A DNA stretch of 64,000 nt. It comes from Opitutia bacterium. GTDB taxonomy: Bacteria; Verrucomicrobiota; Verrucomicrobiia; Opitutales; UBA953. Location of the stretch: assembly GCA_947453335.1 (NCBI GenBank), contig CANGFP010000001.1, forward strand, positions 248,001 through 312,000, written 5' to 3'. The notes below the pieces were generated by a model that was given only the letters and a program-made list of their open reading frames with translations, had not been told where the DNA came from and ran no database searches. Shown piece after piece: positions 17,354-24,949 of the stretch. Each line of letters starts with the position of its first letter. Positions within the stretch are counted from its first letter, which is position 1. The position numbers were made by a program, and so were the translations under genes.

Positions 17354-18895
17354 ATGCGCATCCCCTCGCTGCTTTGCTTGTTGGCAGGCCTGGCCTTGTC
17401 CGCGGCCGACCAGCCCAACATCATCGTCATCTTGGCCGACGACCAGGGCATCGGCGACGTCTCCGCCTACAATCCTAAGGGGAAGATCCCGACGCCCAAC
17501 CTCGATCGGCTGGCCGCCGACGGGATGCGCTTCACCGACGCCCATACCACCTCGGGCGTCTGCACCCCGTCCCGCTACAGCCTGCTCACCGGACGCTACC
17601 ATTGGCGCACGCGCCTGCAGAGCGGCGTCCTGGGCGGCTATTCGGCCCCGCTCATCGCCAAGGACCGCCTCACGGTGGCTGGTTTCCTGCGGCAGCAGGG
17701 CTACGGCACGGCCTGCTTCGGCAAGTGGCACCTAGGCATGTCTTTCGCGCTCAAGGGCGGCGGCGTGGCCGATGACCAAGGCGCCTACGACGGCGAGGCC
17801 GTGAAGATCGGCCGCCGCGTCGACTACGCGGCCGACATCAAGGACGGTCCGCTCGACCACGGCTTCGACCGCTTCTTCGGCATCAGCGCGTCGCTCGACA
17901 TGCCTCCGTTCGTCTGGATCAAGGACCGACGCACCACGGAGATCCCTTCGGCCACGAAGACCTGGCTGCGCACCGGTCCGGCCGGACCGAAGTTCGAGGC
18001 CATCGACGTCCTGCCCCGCGTGGTCGACCAGGCGGTCGCCTATCTGACGGAGGCCGCCGCCGCGCCCGCGCGGAAGCCGTTCTTACTCTACGTGCCGCTC
18101 AACGCCCCGCATACCCCGATCGTCCCGACCAAGGAGTTCCAAGGGTCCAGCGGCCTCAATCCCTACGCGGATTTCGTGCGCCAGGTCGACGCGGACGTCG
18201 GACGCCTGCTCGCGAAGCTCGATGCGCTCTGCCTGCGCGACGACACCCTCGTGGTGTTCACTTCGGACAATGGCTGCTCGCCGGCGGCGAAGATCGACGA
18301 GCTGCAGGCCAAGGGCCATGAGCCCAGCTTCATCTACCGTGGCCACAAGGCCGACGTCTTCGAGGGCGGCCATCGCGTGCCGTTCATCGTGCGTTGGCCC
18401 GGCAAGGTGAAGCCGGGCAGCGTCAATCCGCAGCTCGTCGGGCAGATCGATTTCCTCGCCACGTTCGCCGAAGCGCTGGGCGCTCCCGTGCCGGCCGGCG
18501 CCGGGGAGGACAGCGTCTCCTTCCTGCCTGCATTGCTCGGCAAGGATGGTCCGGCCCGTGCTTCCATCGTCAGCCAGTCGATCAACGGCAGCTTCGCGAT
18601 CCGCGATGGGCAGTGGAAACTGGCGCTCTGCCCGGGGTCGGGCGGGTGGAGCGCGCCCAAGCCGGGCTCCAAAGAGGAGAAAGGCCTGCCGGAATTCCAG
18701 CTCTACGACCTCGCGACCGACCCGGGCGAGCAGGTGAACCTCGTCGCCCGGCATCCCGAACGCGTCGCGGCCATGAAGGCCGCGTTGCAGGCGGTGGTCG
18801 ACCGTGGCCGGAGCACCCCGGGGCCGGATCTCGCGAACGACGTCCACGTGGCCTTGGTCAAGAAACCCGGGGCCAAGAAGCTGCAGGACAAGTAG
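17354..18895 (+). CDS. Secreted S1-family sulfatase (arylsulfatase-like)
   Basis: The protein has 513 residues. A short signal peptide (MRIPSLLCLLAGLALSAA) is followed at once by the sulfatase N-terminus PNIIVILADDQG with calcium-binding Asp pair D29-D30. The formylglycine motif is C70-T-P-S-R74 (GVCTPSRYSLLTGRY), matching the CxPxR consensus, so it needs an anaerobic- or FGE-type maturase encoded elsewhere. FGKWHLGM, VFTSDNGCSP and EGGHRVPFIVRWPGK are further conserved blocks. It should cleave sulfate esters from polysaccharides or aromatics outside the cytoplasm; the substrate is not predictable. It is followed by a PVC cytochrome dehydrogenase. Confidence 0.95.
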   Translation: MRIPSLLCLLAGLALSAADQPNIIVILADDQGIGDVSAYNPKGKIPTPNLDRLAADGMRFTDAHTTSGVCTPSRYSLLTGRYHWRTRLQSGVLGGYSAPLIAKDRLTVAGFLRQQGYGTACFGKWHLGMSFALKGGGVADDQGAYDGEAVKIGRRVDYAADIKDGPLDHGFDRFFGISASLDMPPFVWIKDRRTTEIPSATKTWLRTGPAGPKFEAIDVLPRVVDQAVAYLTEAAAAPARKPFLLYVPLNAPHTPIVPTKEFQGSSGLNPYADFVRQVDADVGRLLAKLDALCLRDDTLVVFTSDNGCSPAAKIDELQAKGHEPSFIYRGHKADVFEGGHRVPFIVRWPGKVKPGSVNPQLVGQIDFLATFAEALGAPVPAGAGEDSVSFLPALLGKDGPARASIVSQSINGSFAIRDGQWKLALCPGSGGWSAPKPGSKEEKGLPEFQLYDLATDPGEQVNLVARHPERVAAMKAALQAVVDRGRSTPGPDLANDVHVALVKKPGAKKLQDK

Positions 18896-18908
18896 GCGCG
18901 GGGAACGT

Positions 18909-18938
18909 TTGCACCCTTCGGGGGACAGGTTCTATTAA
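18909..18938 (+). promoter_or_regulatory. Possible sigma70-type promoter for the PVC dehydrogenase gene
   Basis: TTGCAC (18909-18914) and TATTAA (18933-18938) are spaced by 18 bp in the 57-bp gap after the sulfatase gene. A small GGTTC/GAACC hairpin surrounds the -10. The start codon at 18953 would be very close to the transcription start, so the leader would be only a few bases. This is a pattern match only. Confidence 0.3.
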
Positions 18939-18952
18939 GGAACCCTACCCCG

Positions 18953-21499
18953 ATGAAGGCCCACGCCACCACCTGTCTCGCCGTCGGCTGCCTCTTGGCC
19001 GCCTCCTCCGCGCTCGCCCTCAACAAGGGCAACGCCGGCCCCGAGGAGGTCACGCTCAAGTTCCGGCTCCCGCCGCCCCCCGTGCTCACGCCCGAGGAGG
19101 AACTTAAGACCTTCCAGGTCGAGAAGGGCTTCCGCGTCGAGCTCGTCGCGTGCGAGCCGATGGTCCAGTCCCCCGTCGCCATCAGCTTCGACGACCAAGG
19201 ACGGATGTTCGTCGTCGAGATGCGCGGCTACATGCAGGACGTCGAGGGCGCCGGGGAGAAGGAACCCAACGGCCGCGTTTCGCTGCTCGAGGACACCAAG
19301 GGCACGGGGCGCATGGACAAGGCCACCGCGTTCGTCGACGGGCTCGTCATGCCCCGTTCGGTGCTGGCGGTCAACGGCGGCGCGCTCGTCGCGGAACCCC
19401 CGAACCTCTATTTCTGCAAGGACACCAAGGGCACCGGCGTCGCCGATGTGCGCACCCTCGTGGCGACCGACTTCGGCACGCGCGGCGGGCAGCCGGAGCA
19501 CACCGCCAACACGCCGATCTGGGCCTTGGACAACCGCGTCTGGAGCGCCGGCTACGGCACCAGCTTCCGCCTCGTGGGCGGCGCCTGGCAGCGCGGCGCC
19601 GGCCTGGGGCGCGGGCAGTATGGCCTCTGCCAGGACGACGCCGGCCGCCTCTACTACAACTACAACTCCGACCTCCTCCGCGCCGACCTGCTGCCGGCCG
19701 CGGCCTTCGCCCGCAATCCGCTGCTGCGCAACCTCACCAGCGTGAACAGCCGCGTCGTCGCGGACCAGTCGGTGTTCCCGATCCATCCGACGCCCGGCGT
19801 GAACCGCGGCTACGACGCGACCACGCTGCGCGCGGACGGCACCTTGACCAAGGTCACCGCCACCTGCAGCCCGTTGGTCTACCGCGGCGACCTCTTCGGA
19901 CCCGCCTACGTCGGCAACGCCTTCATCCCTGAGCCTGCGGGCAACCTCGTGAAGCGCATCGTGCTGACCGAGCACGCGGGCGTCGTCGCCGGCGCGGCCG
20001 CCGTCCCCGGCAAGGAGTTCCTCGCCTCGACGGACGAACGCTTCCGTCCGGTGCAGGTGGTCAACGGTCCCGATGGCGCGGTCTACGTCGTCGACATGTA
20101 CCGCGGCATCATCCAGCACCAGAGCTTCCTGACCCACTACCTCGTCGCGAACATCAAGGACCGCAAGCTGGAGCAGCCGGTGAACCGCGGCCGTATCTGG
20201 CGCATCGTTCCCGACAAGGCCGCGAAGGTCGCCCCGGTCAAGGTGCCGGCCGCGACGATGGCGCGCGTCGAACTCCTCCGTCATCCTTCGGGCTGGGTCC
20301 GCGACACCGCGCAACGCCTGCTCGTCGAAGCGGCGGACGCCGCGGCCGTTCCGGCCGTCCGCAAACTGCTGGCCGATCCGGCGACGCCCGCCGTGGGCAG
20401 GCTCCATGCGCTGTGGACCCTTGAGGGCCTGAACGCGCTCGATGCGGAGACGCTCCGCCGGGAGCTCAAGGACGCCGACACGCAGGTGCGCGCCGCCGCC
20501 GTCCGTCTCGCCACGCCCGACATGCTTCCGGAACTCGCCGCCATGGGAGCCGAGAAGGAGGCGCTCGTGCAGGCCCATCTCGCCATCCGCCTCGGGGCGA
20601 TCGGTTCTCCCGACGCCGACTCGGCCTTGGCGAAGCTGCTCATCGCCCATGGCCAGGACCTGCTCGTGCGCGAAGGCGCCTTGACGGGCATGCGCGGCAA
20701 GGAGACGGCCATCGCCAAGCTCGTCGCGAAGCAGGCCGACGTCCCGGGGGCGGCTTTCGTCGTGGAAGCCTTGGCCACGCTCGTCTCGCAGGCCGGCAAG
20801 GCCGGCCCGATGGAGGAGATGCTCAACCTGGCGGCCGGACTCGACGACAGGTCGATGCGTACCGCCGTCGTCCGCGGCTTGGACCGCGGCGGCCGTGAGG
20901 CGAAAGGCAAGGCGGGGAAGGCCGCCGCCGCGAAGGTGACGAAGCTGCTGTGGCTGCCGGCCGAGCCGGCGGCGATGGCGAAGCTGCAGGCGCAGCTGAC
21001 CGACAAGGATGGCGCCGCCGCCCTCGCCGGGCTCAACGAACGCGTGGTCTGGGCGGGTAAGCCCGGCGCGCCCAAGCCTCCGGTGGTCACGCCCCTCAAC
21101 CCCGCGCAGCTCGCCGCCTACGAGCGCGGGAAAGGCATCTTCAACGGCCTCTGCGCCGCCTGCCACCAGCCTCACGGCTACGGCCTCGATGGCCTCGCGC
21201 CGCCGCTCGTCGACAGCGAGTGGGTCACGGGCAAGCCCGATGTCCTCGCCCGTATCGTGATGAACGGCCTCGGTGGTCCGGTGAAGGTCGCCGGCCGCAC
21301 CTGGGACCTGACCATGCCGCCGATGGCCCAGCTGAACGACGACGACCTCGCCGCGGTGCTGACGTACGTCCGCCGCGAGTGGGAGCACACCGCTTCGCCG
21401 GTCGACGCCAAGTTCGTCAAGGGCCTGCGCGACCAGTACGCCACGCATCCTTCCTGGACCGCCGACGAACTGAAGCCTGCCGCGCCCGCGAAGAAGTAG
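18953..21499 (+). CDS. PVC-type haem-binding CxxCH dehydrogenase with HEAT-like repeats
   Basis: The protein has 848 residues. After a signal peptide (LAVGCLLAASSALAL) comes a beta-propeller domain of the membrane-bound dehydrogenase type, about 45-420 (MVQSPVAISFDDQGRMFVVE, VYVVDMYRGIIQHQ). Residues about 425-690 form helical HEAT-like repeats. The C-terminal cytochrome c domain has C734-A-A-C737-H738 and a likely distal Met in TMPPMAQL. This architecture is characteristic of Planctomycetes and Verrucomicrobia. It is thought to oxidise sugars or alcohols in the periplasm and pass electrons to a cytochrome chain; the substrate is unknown. It follows the sulfatase and may act on desulfated sugars. 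Confidence 0.92.
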   Translation: MKAHATTCLAVGCLLAASSALALNKGNAGPEEVTLKFRLPPPPVLTPEEELKTFQVEKGFRVELVACEPMVQSPVAISFDDQGRMFVVEMRGYMQDVEGAGEKEPNGRVSLLEDTKGTGRMDKATAFVDGLVMPRSVLAVNGGALVAEPPNLYFCKDTKGTGVADVRTLVATDFGTRGGQPEHTANTPIWALDNRVWSAGYGTSFRLVGGAWQRGAGLGRGQYGLCQDDAGRLYYNYNSDLLRADLLPAAAFARNPLLRNLTSVNSRVVADQSVFPIHPTPGVNRGYDATTLRADGTLTKVTATCSPLVYRGDLFGPAYVGNAFIPEPAGNLVKRIVLTEHAGVVAGAAAVPGKEFLASTDERFRPVQVVNGPDGAVYVVDMYRGIIQHQSFLTHYLVANIKDRKLEQPVNRGRIWRIVPDKAAKVAPVKVPAATMARVELLRHPSGWVRDTAQRLLVEAADAAAVPAVRKLLADPATPAVGRLHALWTLEGLNALDAETLRRELKDADTQVRAAAVRLATPDMLPELAAMGAEKEALVQAHLAIRLGAIGSPDADSALAKLLIAHGQDLLVREGALTGMRGKETAIAKLVAKQADVPGAAFVVEALATLVSQAGKAGPMEEMLNLAAGLDDRSMRTAVVRGLDRGGREAKGKAGKAAAAKVTKLLWLPAEPAAMAKLQAQLTDKDGAAALAGLNERVVWAGKPGAPKPPVVTPLNPAQLAAYERGKGIFNGLCAACHQPHGYGLDGLAPPLVDSEWVTGKPDVLARIVMNGLGGPVKVAGRTWDLTMPPMAQLNDDDLAAVLTYVRREWEHTASPVDAKFVKGLRDQYATHPSWTADELKPAAPAKK

Positions 21500-21500
21500 G

Positions 21501-21609
21501 CGCGGCCTACGGCCGCGAGGGGATTGGTTGACCAGGTGACCAGAGGGCAAGGGGTTGTGCAGCGGCTGCGCCGCATGCCTCGAGGTAGGGTCGGGACGGC
21601 GTCACGACC
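21501..21609. repeat. Hairpin, R1 copy 2 and R2 element after the PVC dehydrogenase gene
   Basis: Directly after the stop codon stands a 7-bp hairpin CGCGGCC-TAC-GGCCGCG (21501-21517). Next is R1 copy 2 (21526-21574), sharing GGGCAAGGGGTTGTGCAGCG with copy 1 and ending in GCGGCTGCGCCGC. Then a 26-bp element (21584-21609) is identical to the reverse complement of 30210-30235. Together they fill most of the first third of a 361-bp spacer. Confidence 0.7.
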
Positions 21610-21611
21610 TG

Positions 21612-21853
21612 GTAGGATCGAGGGAAGAATCGATCACGGCTTCGAGGACGGAGTCGAGGGATGAGTCGAGGAGGGGGCCTTGGTGGTGGTCTGGGTTCCC
21701 AACCCCCAACCGCTTACACCTTTCGCGACCTTTCTACGCCTTCCATGCCTCAAACTTTGCACCAGCCGTAGGCGGGTTTGCACCTTTGCACTTTTACACC
21801 TGCCGCTCTCCATCCCCTATCCCCTATCCCCCATCCCCTATCCCCTATCCCCA
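21612..21853. repeat. Tandem TCGAG words, TGCAAAGG module and CCCCTAT heptads
   Basis: The remainder of the 361-bp spacer contains GATCGA and GAGTCGAGG words repeated about every 12-20 bp (21617-21675), a copy of the TTTGCACCTTTGCAC module (21777-21791), and six CCCCTAT or CCCCCAT heptads (21811-21853) ending 7 bp before the stop codon of the next, minus-strand gene. No gene or promoter is visible in this stretch. Confidence 0.65.
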
Positions 21854-21860
21854 TTCTGTC

Positions 21861-22313
21861 CTACTCCCTCAGCGCGGCGATGAGCTTCAGGGTGTCGCTC
21901 GGGCTTTCGTGCGTGGCGGCCGCGCCGTGCAGTCCGGGCGGCAGCAGCGCGAGCGCCTGCTGCTGGAAGTCCGCAACGAGTTCTTGGACCTCCTGGAGCG
22001 TCGCGTCCGCCTGGTCGGCGTCGACCCAGACGTCGTAGAGCTTGAGCGTCGTGCCCGGCTGGTCGCCGTCGACCTCGCCCTCGCCGATCGCGTAGCCGCA
22101 GTCTTCGAGCTCGTCCCAAAGCCCGCCGTCGGTCTCGAACTCGTCCTCGAGCTCGTAGGTGCGGATGCCCGTCAGCCAAAGGTCGAGCTCCTTGAACAGC
22201 TTCTCGTGCGAAGGAAGGATCTCGGTGAACGTGAAGTCGAGCCCCACGGCCACGAGCTGCTGGCCCTCAAGGATGTCGCCCAGCTGCGGGCCTTCGGCGT
22301 TGGCGTCGGTCAT
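21861..22313 (-). CDS. Small acidic protein of unknown function
   Basis: The protein has 150 residues and starts with ATG 22313. I do not recognise the family. It is strongly acidic (for example YELEDEFETDGGLWDELEDC), has no signal peptide, and is probably a compact cytoplasmic alpha/beta protein (QLVAVGLDFTFTEILPSHE, then TTLKLYDVWVDADQADATL). Codon usage and GC match the neighbours, so it looks like a real gene and not a shadow. It is 49 bp downstream of the BaiN-like gene's end on the same strand. Acidic, Trp/Tyr-containing small proteins are sometimes immunity or inhibitor proteins, but nothing here supports a specific role. Confidence 0.7.
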   Translation of the reverse strand: MTDANAEGPQLGDILEGQQLVAVGLDFTFTEILPSHEKLFKELDLWLTGIRTYELEDEFETDGGLWDELEDCGYAIGEGEVDGDQPGTTLKLYDVWVDADQADATLQEVQELVADFQQQALALLPPGLHGAAATHESPSDTLKLIAALRE

Positions 22314-22362
22314 GGCGAGGAGCGTGCGGACTGTCGGCCCGAAGGCGATGCCGAAGAAGCGC

Positions 22363-23592
22363 CTACTCCGCGGCGGCCTTGCCGGCCAGCCAGCCCGTCG
22401 TCCAGGCGTTCTGGAAGTTGAAGCCGCCCGTCACGCCATCGACGTCGAGCACCTCGCCGGCGAAGTGGAGACCCGGTTGGAGCCGGCTTTCCATGGTGCG
22501 GAAATCGACCTCGGACAGCTTCACGCCGCCGCAGGTGACGAACTCGTCCTTGAAGAGGCTCTTGCCGTCGACCGCGAACTCGCCGGCCGTGAGCTGCGTC
22601 GCCAGCGACTGCAGGGCCGGGTTGCTCACGTGCGCCCACGGCGTGGCGGCCGCGATGCCCGCGGCGGCCACGAAGCGTTCCCAGAGACGCTGCGGCACGG
22701 CCACCGGGCTGAAGGTCGCGAGCTGCTTGCGGGGGTTCTGCTCGCGGACGCGCCCAAGCTCCTTGAGCAGCGTCTCGCGGTTGTGCGGCGGCACCCAGTT
22801 GACCTGAATGGGGAAGCGGTAGCCGCGTTCGGCGAACCCGCGCGCCCCCCAAGCGGAAAGCTTGAGGATCGCCGGGCCGCTGAGGCCCCAGTGCGTGACG
22901 AGGATCGGGCCGTCGGTCTTGAGCTTCGTGCCGGGGGCGGTGACGACGACGTTCTCGACCGACACCCCGGACAGATCCGCGAGCCGCGGGTCCTTGATGT
23001 GGAACGTGAAGAGCGACGGGACCGGCTCGACGATGGCATGCCCGAAGGACGAGGCGATGGCGAGGCCGCCGGAGGCCTTGTTGCCCCCGGTCGCGACGAT
23101 GACCTTCTCCACCGCATGCGTGGTGCCGTCGCCGAGGTGCAACAGGAAGCCCGCGGCGGTCGGCTCGACGCGTTTGACCGCGGTCTGGACGCGGATGCGG
23201 ACGAAGGCGCGGTTGGCGGCGGCCTGGAGGCAGTCGACGATCGTGCCGGAGTCGTCGGTCACGGGGAACATGCGGCCGTCCTCCTCGGTCTTGGTGCCGA
23301 CGCCGCGTTCGGCGAACCAGGCGATGGTGTCGCGCGGCTGGAAGCGGTGGAACGCGCCGAGCAGCTCCCGGCCGCCGCGCGGGTACCTCTTCACGAGCTC
23401 CGCGGGTTCGAAGCAGCTGTGCGTGACGTTGCAGCGCCCGCCGCCGGAGACGCGGACCTTGGCGAGCAGGTGCGGCGTGGCCTCGAAGAGCGTCACGACC
23501 CCGCGGCGGCCGAGCTTCTCGGCGCAGGCGATGGCCGCGAAGAAGCCCGCGGCCCCTCCGCCGATGACGGCGACTTGGCGCGGCTCAGGCAT
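22363..23592 (-). CDS. BaiN/RdsA-type (HI0933-like) FAD-dependent oxidoreductase
   Basis: The protein has 409 residues from ATG 23592. The N-terminal dinucleotide fold is QVAVIGGGAAGFFAAIACAE, followed by the family signature KVRVSGGGRCNVTH. Further landmarks are GRMFPVTDDSGTIVDCL, VIVATGG, and the C-terminal GLHFAGEVLDVDGVTGGFNFQ, which contacts FAD. Proteins of this family are cytoplasmic flavoproteins; few have known substrates (BaiN acts in bile acid reduction). It is 45 bp downstream of the beta-lactamase-fold gene on the same strand. Physiological role unknown. Confidence 0.93.
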   Translation of the reverse strand: MPEPRQVAVIGGGAAGFFAAIACAEKLGRRGVVTLFEATPHLLAKVRVSGGGRCNVTHSCFEPAELVKRYPRGGRELLGAFHRFQPRDTIAWFAERGVGTKTEEDGRMFPVTDDSGTIVDCLQAAANRAFVRIRVQTAVKRVEPTAAGFLLHLGDGTTHAVEKVIVATGGNKASGGLAIASSFGHAIVEPVPSLFTFHIKDPRLADLSGVSVENVVVTAPGTKLKTDGPILVTHWGLSGPAILKLSAWGARGFAERGYRFPIQVNWVPPHNRETLLKELGRVREQNPRKQLATFSPVAVPQRLWERFVAAAGIAAATPWAHVSNPALQSLATQLTAGEFAVDGKSLFKDEFVTCGGVKLSEVDFRTMESRLQPGLHFAGEVLDVDGVTGGFNFQNAWTTGWLAGKAAAE

Positions 23593-23637
23593 GCCGCCCA
23601 AGTTGGGGCCGCCCACCGCGGAAGGCAAGGCGGGGCC

Positions 23638-24849
23638 TTATTCGTCCTTCACCGCGGCGCAGACGAGCTCCAGGACGCGCGGGATGCTGTAGCCTTCGTA
23701 GGCGCCGTTCTTCGGCGGAGCGACGTAGTCGGCGCGGAGCCCATGGCCGTCCGCGGGCTGGGGCAGGCGCGTGAGGTCGGGGTTCCACTGGCCGTCGGAG
23801 CCGCCGAGCTTGTAGACGACGAGGTCGAGCGACGGGACGACGTAGAGGCAGAAGCCGCCGGCGCCGGTCTTGTAGAAGGCGTCGCGGGGAGCGCCGAGGA
23901 TCTGGCCGGCGGCGTTGTGCTCGAACTGCAGGCTGAAGGGGAAGTGCGGGTCGTAGGGCGACGGCGTGCGGCAGAGGCGCAGGTAGTCGGCCGGCACGAG
24001 CTGCCGCCCGCCCCAGCGTCCGTCGTGGGCGAGGCAGTAGCCGAAGCGGACGGCGTCGGTCGCGTGCAGGGCGATGGAGCCGGCGCCGTTGGCGTGGGCC
24101 ATCGTGACGTCGCCGCGGTAGAGGCAGTAGCCCCAGGCGCCCCAGCCCATCGGACGCGCGAACTTCTCGTCGATGTAGGCCGGCAGCTCCTGGCCGGTCA
24201 CCCGGCGCAGCACCATCGAGGCGATGTGCGGCGCGGGCGAGGAGTAGGAGTAGCCTTCGCCCGGCGCGGCCCACAGCGGCGTGCGCAGCGAGGAGCCGTC
24301 GACGTCGCGGATGTCCTGGCCTTTCGCGGGCTTGAGCGGACGCGTCTCGCCGTGCACCACCGCGGAGGGGCTGCCGCCTTCGCCGTTGTGGCCGGAGGTC
24401 ATGCAGAGCAGGTGGCCGAGGCGGATGTCGGCCTCGCGCGGGTCGCGGAGCGGGAACGCCTCGGGGAGGAGGTCCTTCGTGTAGACCAAGGTGTCGAGGC
24501 CTTGGGGCAGCCGCGCCTTGTGTTCGGCGAGCATGACGCCGCAGGCGATGCTGGTGAACGCCTTGCCGGTCGACGCCATGTCAGGGTTCCCCTCGCGGTG
24601 GGCCTTGCCGTAGTAGCCCTCGAAGACCAGGTAGCCCTTGCGGACGACGACGAGGCCGCCGTTGGGCGAGCCGGAGCGCAGCGTCGCGGCGAAGGCGCGT
24701 TCGAGCTTCGCCACGTCCACCCCGGCGAGGGCGCGGGCCTCCGCGGCGTCCTTCGGCGCGCGCCAGCCGCCTTGGGCGTCGGCGGGCGGGAAGTACTCGG
24801 CGGCGAGGGCGCGGAGGGCGAAGGCGGAGAGCAGCAGGGCGAGGCGCAT
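23638..24849 (-). CDS. Secreted serine hydrolase, class C beta-lactamase fold
   Basis: The protein has 403 residues from ATG 24849; the ORF track's 84 extra residues are non-coding. A signal peptide (MRLALLLSAFALRALAA) is followed by the penicillin-binding fold. The SxxK motif is S93-T-G-K96 in PDMASTGKAFTS. The YxN motif appears as YSYSSPAPH, where Ser replaces Asn, and the third motif may be KTGAGG near residue 330. Such enzymes include esterases, D-aminopeptidases and true beta-lactamases. The altered second motif and Verrucomicrobial context favour an esterase or peptidase, not an antibiotic-resistance enzyme. The leader is C-rich (CTATCCCCACCCCC-ATG). It diverges from the 1324-aa gene with 100 bp between starts. 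Confidence 0.85.
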   Translation of the reverse strand: MRLALLLSAFALRALAAEYFPPADAQGGWRAPKDAAEARALAGVDVAKLERAFAATLRSGSPNGGLVVVRKGYLVFEGYYGKAHREGNPDMASTGKAFTSIACGVMLAEHKARLPQGLDTLVYTKDLLPEAFPLRDPREADIRLGHLLCMTSGHNGEGGSPSAVVHGETRPLKPAKGQDIRDVDGSSLRTPLWAAPGEGYSYSSPAPHIASMVLRRVTGQELPAYIDEKFARPMGWGAWGYCLYRGDVTMAHANGAGSIALHATDAVRFGYCLAHDGRWGGRQLVPADYLRLCRTPSPYDPHFPFSLQFEHNAAGQILGAPRDAFYKTGAGGFCLYVVPSLDLVVYKLGGSDGQWNPDLTRLPQPADGHGLRADYVAPPKNGAYEGYSIPRVLELVCAAVKDE

Positions 24850-24949
24850 GGGGGTGGGGATAGAGGAAGGGCGGGGCGGGGGAAGGCAAGGGTTTGGCGA
24901 GGCCCGAGGTTCAGAAGGCTGGCAACCTGCCCGGAAGGCCGTTGTCTCC

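Noticed and set aside
21811-21853. CRISPR array made of CCCCTAT units
   Set aside because: The units are 7 bp with no spacers, and no cas genes are present.
23638-24849. Antibiotic-resistance beta-lactamase
   Set aside because: The YxN motif is altered and the context is exported carbohydrate metabolism; an esterase or peptidase is more likely.
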